This document shows positions 1-8,033 of a stretch of DNA of 16,509 nucleotides, in pieces. Made by a program: the position numbers and the translations under genes. Under the pieces are notes generated by a model. It was not told the DNA's origin and ran no database searches. It saw only the letters and a list, made by a program, of their open reading frames with translations. The DNA comes from an uncultured Tannerella sp. (GTDB lineage Bacteria; Bacteroidota; Bacteroidia; Bacteroidales; Tannerellaceae): assembly GCA_938036405.1 (NCBI GenBank), contig CALHPT010000186.1, forward strand, positions 1 through 16,509. The letters run 5' to 3'. Position 1 is the first letter of the stretch. Each line of letters opens with the position of its first letter.

Positions 1-6
1 TGTCAT
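1..6 (-). CDS. possible first two codons of a divergent gene
   Basis: On the minus strand an ATG reads from position 6 off the window edge. It is preceded by a purine-rich AGGAGG with a 7-nt spacer (minus strand of 14-19), an unusually good Shine-Dalgarno sequence for this window. Only two codons are visible, so no product can be named. The same bases on the plus strand spell TAGTTTTG (6-13), which fits the Bacteroidetes -7 consensus TAnnTTTG and could instead be a promoter element for the acetyltransferase gene at 98. The two readings cannot be separated here. Confidence 0.25.
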
Positions 7-97
7 AGTTTTGCCTCCTCTCGAAAAAACTTGGGAATAGGATTCAATCGAGACGAGACAGATCATACTATAAGTGATAAATATAAATAGGTAGCGC

Positions 98-661
98 ATG
101 ATGGAGGTGAGAAACAAGGTGGAGGGAATTAGGCTGAATACGACTACAGTCCTACGACCGTTAACTCCATTGGATGCACCGGATATTTTCAATGCGCTCA
201 ACACGCAACGCAGTTATTTGACTAAATGGCTGCCATTTGTAAGCCAGACACGGACGATTGAGGATACGCTTCGCTTTGTGCGAACATCCATGATAGATTT
301 TGAACGGGGCGATTACGTGTTCACAATCGTGTATGAGGGGCAATTTGCGGGGCTAATAGGATTCAAGGATACAGATCGTGAAAACCGTAGGACTGAGTTG
401 GGGTACTGGTTGCGCCAGGAGTATCAAGGACGAGGCCTAATGACGGAGGCAGTAAAGGCTCTGTGCCGGTGGGCCTTTCGAAAGCAGCAGATGTTCAGGA
501 TACAGATCAAGTGTGCAACGGAAAACGCACGAAGCCGGGCAATCCCGGAACGATTGGGGTTTGTACACGAAGGAACAGAACGGGGTGGGGCACGGTTAGC
601 TAATGGTCGGCATACGGATTTGGAAGTATACAGCCGTTTACGGACCGATAAGCAGAAATGA
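98..661 (+). CDS. GNAT family N-acetyltransferase, RimJ/RimL type
   Basis: A 187-aa cytoplasmic protein with the GNAT fold of the RimL/RimJ (acetyltransf_3) group, which transfers acetyl from acetyl-CoA to an amine such as a protein N-terminus or small molecule. The acetyl-CoA binding motif A is visible at residues 102-116 as GYWLRQEYQGRGLMTE (Q-G-R-G-L core at 110-114). It is followed by N143-A-R-S and a LGF-HEGT-R element (153-162) typical of the family. The common AIAEKLGF motif reads AIPERLGF here, still compatible with function. Two adjacent ATGs (98 and 101) are possible starts. The gene looks more AT-rich than the genes downstream, so it may have a different history, but no mobile-element signature is beside it. 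The substrate cannot be predicted. It is separated from the next gene by 38 nt and may share its transcript. Confidence 0.85.
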   Translation: MMEVRNKVEGIRLNTTTVLRPLTPLDAPDIFNALNTQRSYLTKWLPFVSQTRTIEDTLRFVRTSMIDFERGDYVFTIVYEGQFAGLIGFKDTDRENRRTELGYWLRQEYQGRGLMTEAVKALCRWAFRKQQMFRIQIKCATENARSRAIPERLGFVHEGTERGGARLANGRHTDLEVYSRLRTDKQK

Positions 662-699
662 AATAGCATACGTATAGATATAATAAGAAGACAGATGTC

Positions 700-1182
700 A
701 TGAATTGGTTTGAATGCAAAGTGTCATATGAAAAGATGATAGAAGGTGGAATGCAGAAGAAGGTGACGGAGCCTTACCTCGTAGACGCGATGTCGTTTAC
801 CGAAGCGGAGGCACGGATCATCGAGGAATTGCAGCCCTATATCTCGGGAGAGTTCCTAGTAGCCGACATCAAGCGGGTGCGACTATCGGAACTGTTTTAT
901 AATGAACAGGGCGATCGATACTATAAAGCGAAGGTCTGCTACATCTCGCTTGACGAAAAGAGTGGGATGGAGAAACGCACTACCGTACAAATGTTAGCCC
1001 AAGCATCGTCTGTGAGGGAGGCGCTGGAGACGATTGACGAGGGCATGAAGGGATCGATGGCGGACTATGAAGTAGCGGCCATCACGGAAAGTCCACTGGT
1101 GGATGTCTTCCCATTCTCTGAGGGTGCGAAGGCGCGGCAAGGTGAAGCTCCGAAGAAAGGCGCGGCGGAGGACGAAGCATGA
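700..1182 (+). CDS. DUF4494 domain protein
   Basis: A 160-aa soluble protein recognised as the Bacteroidetes family DUF4494. The beginning (MNWFECKVSYEKM), the segment with FTEAEARI (residues 33-40) and the motif around FLVADIKR (52-59) match my recollection of that family. No signal peptide or membrane segment is seen. The last 20 or so residues are charged and low in complexity and look like a flexible tail. Function is unknown. Its stop overlaps the start of the YggS-type gene by 4 nt (ATGA), so the two are probably translationally coupled. Pairing with yggS is the only functional hint. Confidence 0.85.
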   Translation: MNWFECKVSYEKMIEGGMQKKVTEPYLVDAMSFTEAEARIIEELQPYISGEFLVADIKRVRLSELFYNEQGDRYYKAKVCYISLDEKSGMEKRTTVQMLAQASSVREALETIDEGMKGSMADYEVAAITESPLVDVFPFSEGAKARQGEAPKKGAAEDEA

Positions 1183-1850
1183 GCACGATAGCGGAACGTC
1201 TGGCGACGGTGCGAACCACGCTGCCCGAGGGTGTGGAACTGGTGGCGGTGTCGAAGTTTCATGCAGCCGATGTGGTGCGTGAGGCGTACGATGCTGGGCA
1301 ACGCGTGTTCGGGGAGAGTCGCGTACAGGAACTCGTGGCCAAGCAACCGTTGCTTCCGAACGACATTGAGTGGCATTTTATCGGGTCGTTGCAGACGAAC
1401 AAGGTGAAATACCTCGCGCCCTTCATTCACACCATCCAAAGCATTGACTCACTACGGTTGCTGACCGAGGTCGACCGTGCTGCGGAACGCGTGGGACGAC
1501 GGATTCGCGTACTGATCGAGGTGCATATTGCCGAAGAAGACTCGAAGCACGGATTCAGCGCGGACGAGTGTCGGGCACTATTCGCCGACGGCACGTTCGC
1601 GAAGTATGCACACGTGGAGGTGGCGGGCCTGATGGGCATGGCTACGTTCACGGACAATGCGGATCAGGTGCGCCGTGAGTTCGGGCGACTGCGCGCACTC
1701 TTCGATGAGGTGCGGGGCATGCCAGACGCCGTCAGCGAGGCTTTCACCGAACTCTCGATGGGCATGAGCGACGACTACCCGATAGCCGTCGAGGCGGGCA
1801 GCACGATGGTACGTGTGGGGACGAAGATCTTTGGACAGAGGGAGTATTAA
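1179..1850 (+). CDS. yggS: YggS/PLPBP family pyridoxal-phosphate-binding protein
   Basis: A 223-aa protein of the YggS/PROSC (PLPBP, COG0325) family, which folds like the N-terminal barrel of alanine racemase. It carries PLP and helps keep vitamin B6 and amino/keto acid pools balanced rather than catalysing a known reaction. Length is normal for the family. The PLP Schiff-base lysine is K26 in VAVSKFH. Family motifs follow in order: FGESRVQEL (a variant of FGENYVQE), WHFIGSLQTNK, HTIQSIDS, GLMGMATF, and the C-terminal LSMGMSDDY with GSTMVRVGTKIFGQR that binds the phosphate. The start is the ATG inside the 4-nt overlap with DUF4494. The stop is followed by 45 nt before the next gene, so read-through to the dihydroorotate dehydrogenase-like gene is plausible. 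Confidence 0.95.
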   Translation: MSTIAERLATVRTTLPEGVELVAVSKFHAADVVREAYDAGQRVFGESRVQELVAKQPLLPNDIEWHFIGSLQTNKVKYLAPFIHTIQSIDSLRLLTEVDRAAERVGRRIRVLIEVHIAEEDSKHGFSADECRALFADGTFAKYAHVEVAGLMGMATFTDNADQVRREFGRLRALFDEVRGMPDAVSEAFTELSMGMSDDYPIAVEAGSTMVRVGTKIFGQREY

Positions 1851-1895
1851 ATAGCAGATAAATCGTAAAACGTAAACAGTAAAAACGAATAATCA

Positions 1896-2885
1896 ATGAG
1901 AAATTTAGAGACAAAATACGCCGGATTGACGCTGCGCAACCCGTTGATCGTCGGCAGTTCAGGACTTACGAACAAGGCGGAGCAGAACGGCCGCTGGGAA
2001 GAAGCCGGCGCGGGCGCCGTGGTACTTAAATCGCTCTTCGAAGAGCAGATCGAAGCGCAGGGCGACGCCCTGATGGCTGGTGCAAACGATTATCCTGAGG
2101 CAGAGGACTATGTACGCGCCTACGTACGCGCTAACGGCCGCGAGGAGTACCTCCAGCTGATTCGCGACAGCAAGGCCGCCTGCCATGTGATCCCCGTGAT
2201 CGCCAGCGTAAACTGTTACCGCGCTGACACGTGGGCCGACTTTGCCGCCGAAATCGAGCGCGCCGGCGCTGACGCACTGGAGCTGAACGTGTTCTACTTA
2301 GACACCGACATCCATTCAGACAGCCGCGAGGTGCTCAACCTCTACAGTTCGATCCTGAAGGACGTGCGCCGCCGCATCTCCATCCCCATCATCATGAAGA
2401 TCGGCAAGGGCTTCAGCACCATCCCCGCACTTGTCAACCGATTGCAGGGCTTCGGCGCCAACGCCGTGGTGCTTTTCAACCGCTACTACCGGCCGGACAT
2501 CGATATCGACCGCTGCCGCATAGTGGCTGCGCCGCCCTTCAGCGAACCGTCTGAATTGAGCGACACGCTGCGCTGGACGGCCATCGTTTCGGGTGCATTG
2601 CCCGACATGCCGATCGCCGCATCTACCGGCGTACACACGTGGCAGGATGCTGTGAAGTGCATCCTAGCCGGCGCATCTGCCGTTCAGCTCTGCAGCACGC
2701 TGTACAAGAACGGCGCGAAGGTGTTACCCAACATGATCACGCAGATCGCCGACTGGATGGAACGCACGAAGTATGAGTCGGTCGAGGAGTTCCGCGGACG
2801 CTTGAGCCTCTCGAATGCCGCAGACGCATCGATGTACGAACGCACACAATTCATGAAGTATATCTCCAGCCGGGAGAGCATCTGA
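1896..2885 (+). CDS. dihydroorotate dehydrogenase-like flavoprotein
   Basis: A 329-aa cytoplasmic TIM-barrel protein of the class 1 dihydroorotate dehydrogenase superfamily. Visible FMN-barrel elements are NPLIVGSSGLT (15-25), VVLKS with K45, IMKIG with K168, and the phosphate-binding end STGVHTWQDAVKCILAGA (243-260). In true class 1 PyrD the loop after the fourth strand is NxSCPN with the catalytic Cys base. Here it reads ELNVFYLDTD (129-138), with no Cys. That places it in the PyrD-like subgroup often labelled dihydroorotate dehydrogenase-like, also found outside Bacteroidetes. I infer that it binds FMN, but that its substrate is not proven and may not be dihydroorotate. The ATG at 1896 is preceded by an A-rich stretch with no clear Shine-Dalgarno. 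A terminator hairpin lies 24 nt after the stop. Confidence 0.85.
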   Translation: MRNLETKYAGLTLRNPLIVGSSGLTNKAEQNGRWEEAGAGAVVLKSLFEEQIEAQGDALMAGANDYPEAEDYVRAYVRANGREEYLQLIRDSKAACHVIPVIASVNCYRADTWADFAAEIERAGADALELNVFYLDTDIHSDSREVLNLYSSILKDVRRRISIPIIMKIGKGFSTIPALVNRLQGFGANAVVLFNRYYRPDIDIDRCRIVAAPPFSEPSELSDTLRWTAIVSGALPDMPIAASTGVHTWQDAVKCILAGASAVQLCSTLYKNGAKVLPNMITQIADWMERTKYESVEEFRGRLSLSNAADASMYERTQFMKYISSRESI

Positions 2886-2908
2886 CATTCATTCATAAAC
2901 CGCACAAT

Positions 2909-2945
2909 GAAAGGGGGAGCCTTCGCAGGTTGCCCCTTTCTTTTG
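2909..2945 (+). terminator. rho-independent terminator after the DHODH-like gene
   Basis: GAAAGGGG (2909-2916) pairs perfectly with CCCCTTTC (2933-2940). An inner AGCC/GGTT pairing extends the stem, and a T-rich run TTTCTTTT follows. It separates the first transcription unit from the AddB-like gene. Confidence 0.75.
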
Positions 2946-3014
2946 CTCGGCGCGCTGCTCGCCAACGCACTTATAAACCTCTACCCCACCCCCTGATTCA
3001 TCGTTTTTATCCTC

Positions 3015-5978
3015 ATGACTCCCTTCCTTCAGCAGGTTGCCAACCTCTTTTACACGACTTACGGCGATGACGTACAGCGCATGGCCTTCATTTTCCCCAA
3101 CCGTCGCGCAGGTCTCTTCTTCCGCAAGTATCTTTCACATGTAGCTGACCACCCGCTCTTCTCGCCGGCCATCCTCACCATCAACGGACTCTTTGAGCAG
3201 CTCTGCGCGCTACAGCCTGCGGATCATTTACAGATGCTTTTCCTGCTCTACCATATCTATATAAAACGCAGCGGCGGCCAAGAGGCGTTCGACGATTTCG
3301 TCCACTGGGGCGAAATGCTGCTGGCCGACTTCGACGACGTCGATAAATACCTCGTCGACGCCCGCCAACTCTTCACCAATGCCAGTCACCTCCACGAATT
3401 CGAAAAGGATCTCAGCTACTTAGCGCCTGATCAGATCGAAGCCATCCGATCCTTCTGGGCGTCTTTCCGACCCGATACGGAAAGCGATGGCAACCGCCGA
3501 TCGTTCTTCGGCGTCTGGGACATCCTCCATGACGTCTACTGCGACCTCCGCGCTGAACTTGCCGAACGGGGGCGCGGCTACGAGGGCATGATCGCCCGCG
3601 ACGTCGTGGAGCGTATCCGACGCGACGAGGGCGCCGAATTACCTTACACCCGCGTGGTCTTCGTCGGGCTCAACGCCCTCACTCGGGCCGAAGAGGTGCT
3701 CCTGGAGGAATTGCAGAAGCAAGGCATTGCCGACTTCTACTGGGACGGCGGGACGATGACGGCCGACCCCGACGCGGGCGGCTTCCACCGCGTGCTGGAT
3801 AAGGACAACCGCGCCTCTCACTTCCTCCGCAACTACATCCACCGCTTTCCCTCTGCGCACGACCTGCCTCCCGAGGAGCCGAACGCGCCTGAGATTGTCC
3901 TCACCGGCCTCCCCTCGCGCATCGGCCAGGCCAAACATGTCCACGAGCTGCTCCTACGCATGGCGGCAGGTCGCGACCGAATGGATGAGGACGAGGCACT
4001 GCGCACCGCCGTCGTTCTCCCCGACGAGCGCCTGCTCCTGCCCGTACTCAACGCCATCCCACACGCCATTCCCCATATCAACATCACGCTCGGCTACCCC
4101 CTCACGGACACCCCCGTAGCTTCGCTCATGAAGGACGTGTTAGCCCTCCAAAAGAACCTCCGCACAGCCCCCGGCGGCGGCGTAGAATGTTACCACCGCG
4201 AGGTCACAGCCATTCTCAATCATCGCTACATCCGCCGCGCCGAGCCGACGGTGGTGGCCGCTCTCCTTAGTAACATCACCGCTAATAACCGCATCTATAT
4301 CCCCGCCGCCGACTTGGTCCAGACGGATCTGCTCCGGCTGATCTTCCGGCGCGTCACCTCCGCCGCCGACCTCTCGCGCTACCTCATCGACCTGCTCAAA
4401 GGCCTCAACGGACTCTTCCCGGAGGGGGACGTCGACAAGGCTGTCGACGACGCTGATCCCGTCGGCATGGATGCCATCGAGCGCGAATTTACCCATACCT
4501 ACTACACCACCCTGACGCGCATGAACGACCTCATCGCAGAGGCAGAGATCACCATGACCATCGACACCTACACCCGCCTCTTATCGCGCCTTTTGGAGAC
4601 GGTCGCCATCCCCTTCCGCGGTGAGCCGCTCGCCGGACTACAGATCATGGGTGTGCTTGAGACCCGCGTCCTCGACTTCGATCGCCTCATCATCCTCTCC
4701 ATGAACGAGGGCCTCTTTCCGGCCCGCGGCGCCGCGCCATCTTTCATCCCCTACACGCTGCGCCACGGCTTCGGCCTGCCCACCTTCGAGCATCGCGACA
4801 GCGTCTTCGCCTACCACTTTTACCGCATGATCTCGCGCGCCCGCAGCGTCACCCTTCTCTATGACACCCGCACGGACGGCTTCCGCACGACGGGCGAAGT
4901 CAGCCGCTTTGTCCATCAGCTACGCTATCACTACGAGACGCCGATCGTCGAACAGGTGCCCTCCTTCGCCATCACCTCCTCCTATCCGCTCGCTCTCAGT
5001 GTCGAAAAGACGGGCCAGGTGCTTGACGCCCTCAACGCATACCTGCAACCCGGCGGCCACAAGCTTTCGGCCAGCACCATCAATAACTACATCGACTGCC
5101 CCATGCGCTTCTGCCTCGCTACCGTCCTCCGGCTCAAAGAGGAAGAGGAAGTCACTGAAAACGTCGAGCATCGCCTCTTCGGCAGCATCCTTCACCGCGT
5201 CATGGAGGACATCTACAAGCCGCTCTGCGGCGCCACGGTTACAAAAGACTATCTCGGCGGCCTGATGGCCCGTCGCGACACCATCAAACGGCATGTGGCC
5301 CGTGCATTCGCCGAACTTTTCTTTCACACTCCGGACGACGTGCGCCCACTCGTCGGTCAAAACCGACTCACCGGCGAGGTGATTGAGAAATACGTTCTCC
5401 AAATTCTTCGCTACGACCAGCGTATGGCCGACTCCTTCATCTACGTCGGCTCCGAACAGCGGGTCTCCTCCAGCTTCCCCCTCACCGACGGCCGCCGCGC
5501 CAACCTCATCGGCTACATCGACCGCCTCGACGAGGTCGACGGCGCGCTCCGCATCGTGGACTACAAGACTGGCATCAAAAAAGATCTACGGTTTGAGTCC
5601 GTCACTGATCTTTTCGACCGCAACAAGGGCAACACCCGCAAGGCGGCCGTCATGCAAGTCCTCACCTACGGCTGGATGGTGCATACTGAGGGCCTCACGC
5701 GCAGCTTGCCCCTCCGCCCATCGATTTACTACGTCCGCGATCTCTTCGCCGACGACTTCGACCCCTCGATCTATCTGGGAAAGTCGAGGGCTAAGAAAGA
5801 GAACTGCCTTTTTATCGATGATTTCGTCACCCAACAGCTTCCCGCCTTTGAATCGGCCCTCCGCGACACGCTCGACGAGATATTCGACCCCCGCATCCCC
5901 TTCATCCAAACTGATCGCAGCGACCAGTGCAACTACTGCGACTTCCGCGACATCTGCGGCCGCAAAAAGAGTGAGTAG
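3015..5978 (+). CDS. AddB-like PD-(D/E)XK nuclease / inactive helicase protein
   Basis: A 987-aa protein with the AddB layout: an N-terminal UvrD/RecB-like helicase-fold region and a C-terminal RecB-family nuclease. With AddA, such proteins resect double-strand breaks for RecA. The start (IFPNRRAGLFFRKYL, about 26-40) has no Walker A GKT, so this half is expected not to hydrolyse ATP. The nuclease is intact: H727 in GSILHRVME, D836 in GYIDRLD, and D849-Y-K851-T-G. Four cysteines, C695, C972, C975 and C981, have the C-x2-C-x5-C C-terminal spacing plus one upstream Cys that hold the 4Fe-4S staple in AddB. Length suits the Bacteroidetes form, shorter than Bacillus AddB. The gene stands alone, with terminators on both sides and no AddA in the window. 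I left the gene symbol blank because partnership with AddA is not shown. Confidence 0.85.
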   Translation: MTPFLQQVANLFYTTYGDDVQRMAFIFPNRRAGLFFRKYLSHVADHPLFSPAILTINGLFEQLCALQPADHLQMLFLLYHIYIKRSGGQEAFDDFVHWGEMLLADFDDVDKYLVDARQLFTNASHLHEFEKDLSYLAPDQIEAIRSFWASFRPDTESDGNRRSFFGVWDILHDVYCDLRAELAERGRGYEGMIARDVVERIRRDEGAELPYTRVVFVGLNALTRAEEVLLEELQKQGIADFYWDGGTMTADPDAGGFHRVLDKDNRASHFLRNYIHRFPSAHDLPPEEPNAPEIVLTGLPSRIGQAKHVHELLLRMAAGRDRMDEDEALRTAVVLPDERLLLPVLNAIPHAIPHINITLGYPLTDTPVASLMKDVLALQKNLRTAPGGGVECYHREVTAILNHRYIRRAEPTVVAALLSNITANNRIYIPAADLVQTDLLRLIFRRVTSAADLSRYLIDLLKGLNGLFPEGDVDKAVDDADPVGMDAIEREFTHTYYTTLTRMNDLIAEAEITMTIDTYTRLLSRLLETVAIPFRGEPLAGLQIMGVLETRVLDFDRLIILSMNEGLFPARGAAPSFIPYTLRHGFGLPTFEHRDSVFAYHFYRMISRARSVTLLYDTRTDGFRTTGEVSRFVHQLRYHYETPIVEQVPSFAITSSYPLALSVEKTGQVLDALNAYLQPGGHKLSASTINNYIDCPMRFCLATVLRLKEEEEVTENVEHRLFGSILHRVMEDIYKPLCGATVTKDYLGGLMARRDTIKRHVARAFAELFFHTPDDVRPLVGQNRLTGEVIEKYVLQILRYDQRMADSFIYVGSEQRVSSSFPLTDGRRANLIGYIDRLDEVDGALRIVDYKTGIKKDLRFESVTDLFDRNKGNTRKAAVMQVLTYGWMVHTEGLTRSLPLRPSIYYVRDLFADDFDPSIYLGKSRAKKENCLFIDDFVTQQLPAFESALRDTLDEIFDPRIPFIQTDRSDQCNYCDFRDICGRKKSE

Positions 5979-5996
5979 TAAGTAGATACTTTCTTG

Positions 5997-6035
5997 AAAA
6001 ACGGGGTGTATTCCGCAAGGATGCACCCCGTTTTT
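5997..6035 (+). terminator. strong, probably bidirectional rho-independent terminator
   Basis: A perfect 12-bp stem: AAAAACGGGGTG (5997-6008) against CACCCCGTTTTT (6024-6035), with a 15-nt loop. The A-tract on one side and T-tract on the other let it work on both strands. It follows the AddB-like stop by 18 nt and faces the convergent minus-strand operon, so it may also stop transcripts that read through the repeat array. Confidence 0.9.
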
Positions 6036-6050
6036 ATTCTCAATAGCAGT

Positions 6051-6446
6051 GCTCCGGTGAGGAGCACGACCAATTGCAACGTCATTGACGGTGCTACCGT
6101 GAGGAGCACTCCCGATTGCAACGTCATTCAGCATGCTCCCGCGAGGAGCACGCCCGATTGCAACGTCATTCAGCATGCTCCCGTGAATAGCACACCCGAT
6201 TGCAACATCATTAGCGGTGATCCCGTGAGGATCATACTCGATTGCAACGTCATTGACGGTGCTCCCGTGAGGAGCATACCCGATTGCAATGTCATTGGCG
6301 GTACTCCTGCGAGGAGCATGCCAGATTGCAACGTCATTGGCGGTGCTCCCGTGAGGAGCATGCCCGATTGCAATGTCATTGGCGGTGCTCCCGTGAGGAG
6401 CATTCCTGATTACAAGATCAACAGCTGCTCTCTTCTAAGGAGCATT
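6051..6446. repeat. tandem array of 42-bp hairpin-forming units
   Basis: Units start at 6051, 6093, 6135, 6177, 6219, 6261, 6303, 6345 and 6387, exactly 42 bp apart, with a degenerate tenth at 6427. Each unit has a small palindrome (typically GCTCC-CGTGA-GGAGC), then a variable short linker, the conserved core GATTGCAACGTCATT, and a 6-nt variable tail (GACGGT, CAGCAT or GGCGGT). Six units have a perfect 5-bp stem. The unit at 6219 has GATCC/GGATC, a paired change that keeps the stem. Because 42 is divisible by three, long open frames run through it on both strands, for example 14-residue repeats on the plus strand. The plus-strand frame begins inside the terminator at 5997, so I treat it as non-coding. 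It lies between convergent genes. Confidence 0.95.
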
Positions 6447-6451
6447 ATTAT

Positions 6452-6610
6452 TTAGTTATAAAATGGTATCCCTGCATACAGATTGACGCTTATTTCTTCG
6501 TGCAATAAAGATCCATCCAAACTAACGATCACTTTTTTCGTCCGCATATCTTTAGGATCACCTCGCAGACACACTCTCAACGTTTTCAACAGCAACAAAC
6601 GCACACCCAT
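6452..6610 (-). CDS. small ORF, 52 aa, unrecognised
   Basis: A minus-strand frame from ATG (6610) to TAA (6452) encodes 52 residues beginning MGVRLLLLKT and ending NLYAGIPFYN. The frame is open further upstream, back to near the stop of the deacetylase gene at 6690, without another ATG. It ends a few bases short of the 42-bp array. No ribosome binding site is evident and I recognise no family. The last 25 residues alternate polar and hydrophobic positions as a beta strand would, which could mark a remnant of a larger protein's C-terminus, a real small protein, or chance. The rest of 6447-6689 shows nothing else I can name. Confidence 0.25.
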   Translation of the reverse strand: MGVRLLLLKTLRVCLRGDPKDMRTKKVIVSLDGSLLHEEISVNLYAGIPFYN

Positions 6611-6689
6611 CACCGGCAGAGACGAATAAAAACCCGTCCATGCGCTACGGAGAACCGCTATAAAAAAATGATTACCCCTCCCCTTTCAG

Positions 6690-8033
6690 CTACTCTCTCA
6701 GCGATCCATGGACGCCGTTGGCCAGCAACACGAGCGTACGGCTATAGAGATTTTTGAGATAGCCCGCGCGGGGTGTGGCGGAGGTGTTGTGCCAGAGGAG
6801 GGTCAGGCTGCCGTGGGCGCGACGCGTCTCGTCGGCCAATTCGAGAATGAGTCGGAGGGCGTCACGCTCGTCGAGGTGCATGTAGCGCTCCGCGGAGAGG
6901 GTGCACTCCATGACAGTCAGCGGATGGAGAGTGAGCCTGTGCGAAAGGTGGCGTGTGGCAGGGTAAATACAGCGGACAGGGCGCGCGGTGCCAAGGCGGA
7001 AACCAACTTGATCGGCGTATCCCATCGTGTAGTCGTCCGTGATGCCGGCGTTCTCGAGGGCCTCCATGTGCTGCGGCTCGCGGAGGCCGAGAAAGTGGTG
7101 GCGATTCAAGGTGACAGGCCTGTCGATAGCGTTTTCCAAGGCCGCCTTCTCTCGGGCGATCAGTTCCGGTCGGCGACCCGCCTCGTGGCTGGCGTGCAGG
7201 CCGATCTCGACGTCGTAATCGCGGCAGAGTTTGAGCAGGCAGCCGATGTCGCGCCCGTGAAGGTCGTAGTGTGGGCGATCCTCCACGTCGTTTCCACCTG
7301 CGCGGAAGAAGAGGATCGGCCGACAGTGGTCAGCGCCGAAGATGGTGCGCATGCGGTCGTCCTGCTGCAGCATCCAGGGAAAAGTGTAGTAAGGGTCATC
7401 CTCCAACCGGCCGAAATAGCCGCGGAAAACGCCCATGAGATTGCCTCGGAGCAGCTCGCGCGCCATGCTGCGCGGCGTGCGGCAGAAGAAGGGCGCATCA
7501 ACGTCGTGCGTGAGGTTGATCTGGCTGAATGCGGCATGCGGTTCGGGGGCTACGCAACCGACCTCGCGCAGCAGCCGACGCAGCAAGCGGCCGTAATCGT
7601 CGACGAGCGGGCGGCGGAGGAAGCCGGCGCGATGGGCGATCGACTCCCTGCCTGGGAAACGGCCGTGGATATCGCGCACATCCGGCCGCATCCACTCCTC
7701 GTACCGGCTGAGCAGGAAGTAAGCGCCGGCGATGACGTCGGCGTGCAAGACGATGGTGTGTCCGCGCCGCGTGATCTCCGGCCGGCCAAAGAGGATCGGC
7801 AGGTCGCCATCTACCGCCGCCCCCGCGCCGCCCTTGAGCATCGGTAAGGGGAGCGTGGGCATCGAGCGGGCCGTGCCGTAGACGTCCTCATCGAAGAAGC
7901 CCGAGGGGAGAATGACGAGGCGGAAAGTGTGAAAGGCCTGCGCGGCGGCCGTATAGCCCACAGCGCGGCAGGCATCCTCGGGGACACTGTCGCCCAGCAA
8001 GAAACGGAGGATGTAGGCTTGTATCTCGTCCAT
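6690..8033 (-). CDS. NodB-like polysaccharide deacetylase family protein (DUF7033 N-terminus)
   Basis: A 447-aa protein. The N-terminal half matches what is usually called DUF7033: the segment HADVIAGAYFLLSRYEEW (97-114) and a following D-x-HGRF and GFL-RPLVDDYG stretch. The second half is a carbohydrate esterase 4-type barrel: THDVD (175-179) in the place of the NodB TFDDG metal motif, GLHASHEA (278-285) for the HxxH metal ligands, NRHHFL (310-315), and WHNT (414-417) near the end. Such proteins remove N-acetyl groups from surface polysaccharide sugars, using a divalent metal. No signal peptide is seen, suggesting cytoplasmic action on a precursor. The start codon directly abuts the stop of the upstream acyltransferase gene (TAAATG), so the pair is translationally coupled and probably acts in one surface-glycan pathway. 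The exact substrate is unknown. Confidence 0.8.
   Translation of the reverse strand: MDEIQAYILRFLLGDSVPEDACRAVGYTAAAQAFHTFRLVILPSGFFDEDVYGTARSMPTLPLPMLKGGAGAAVDGDLPILFGRPEITRRGHTIVLHADVIAGAYFLLSRYEEWMRPDVRDIHGRFPGRESIAHRAGFLRRPLVDDYGRLLRRLLREVGCVAPEPHAAFSQINLTHDVDAPFFCRTPRSMARELLRGNLMGVFRGYFGRLEDDPYYTFPWMLQQDDRMRTIFGADHCRPILFFRAGGNDVEDRPHYDLHGRDIGCLLKLCRDYDVEIGLHASHEAGRRPELIAREKAALENAIDRPVTLNRHHFLGLREPQHMEALENAGITDDYTMGYADQVGFRLGTARPVRCIYPATRHLSHRLTLHPLTVMECTLSAERYMHLDERDALRLILELADETRRAHGSLTLLWHNTSATPRAGYLKNLYSRTLVLLANGVHGSLRE

Noticed and set aside
6051..6446. CRISPR array
   Set aside because: The period is constant, but the parts between hairpins are repeated rather than unique, so there are no spacers. 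No cas genes are present. The same holds for the 41-bp array.
5994..6455. 153-codon plus-strand frame with 14-residue repeats across the 42-bp array
   Set aside because: It begins inside the terminator stem, and a long frame is also open on the other strand. The open frames follow from a 42-bp period without stops, and base changes preserve the hairpin rather than the peptide.
6708..7847. 379-codon plus-strand frame opposite the NodB-like gene
   Set aside because: It shows no family motif, while the minus-strand frame has a DUF7033-like half and metal-site motifs in order.
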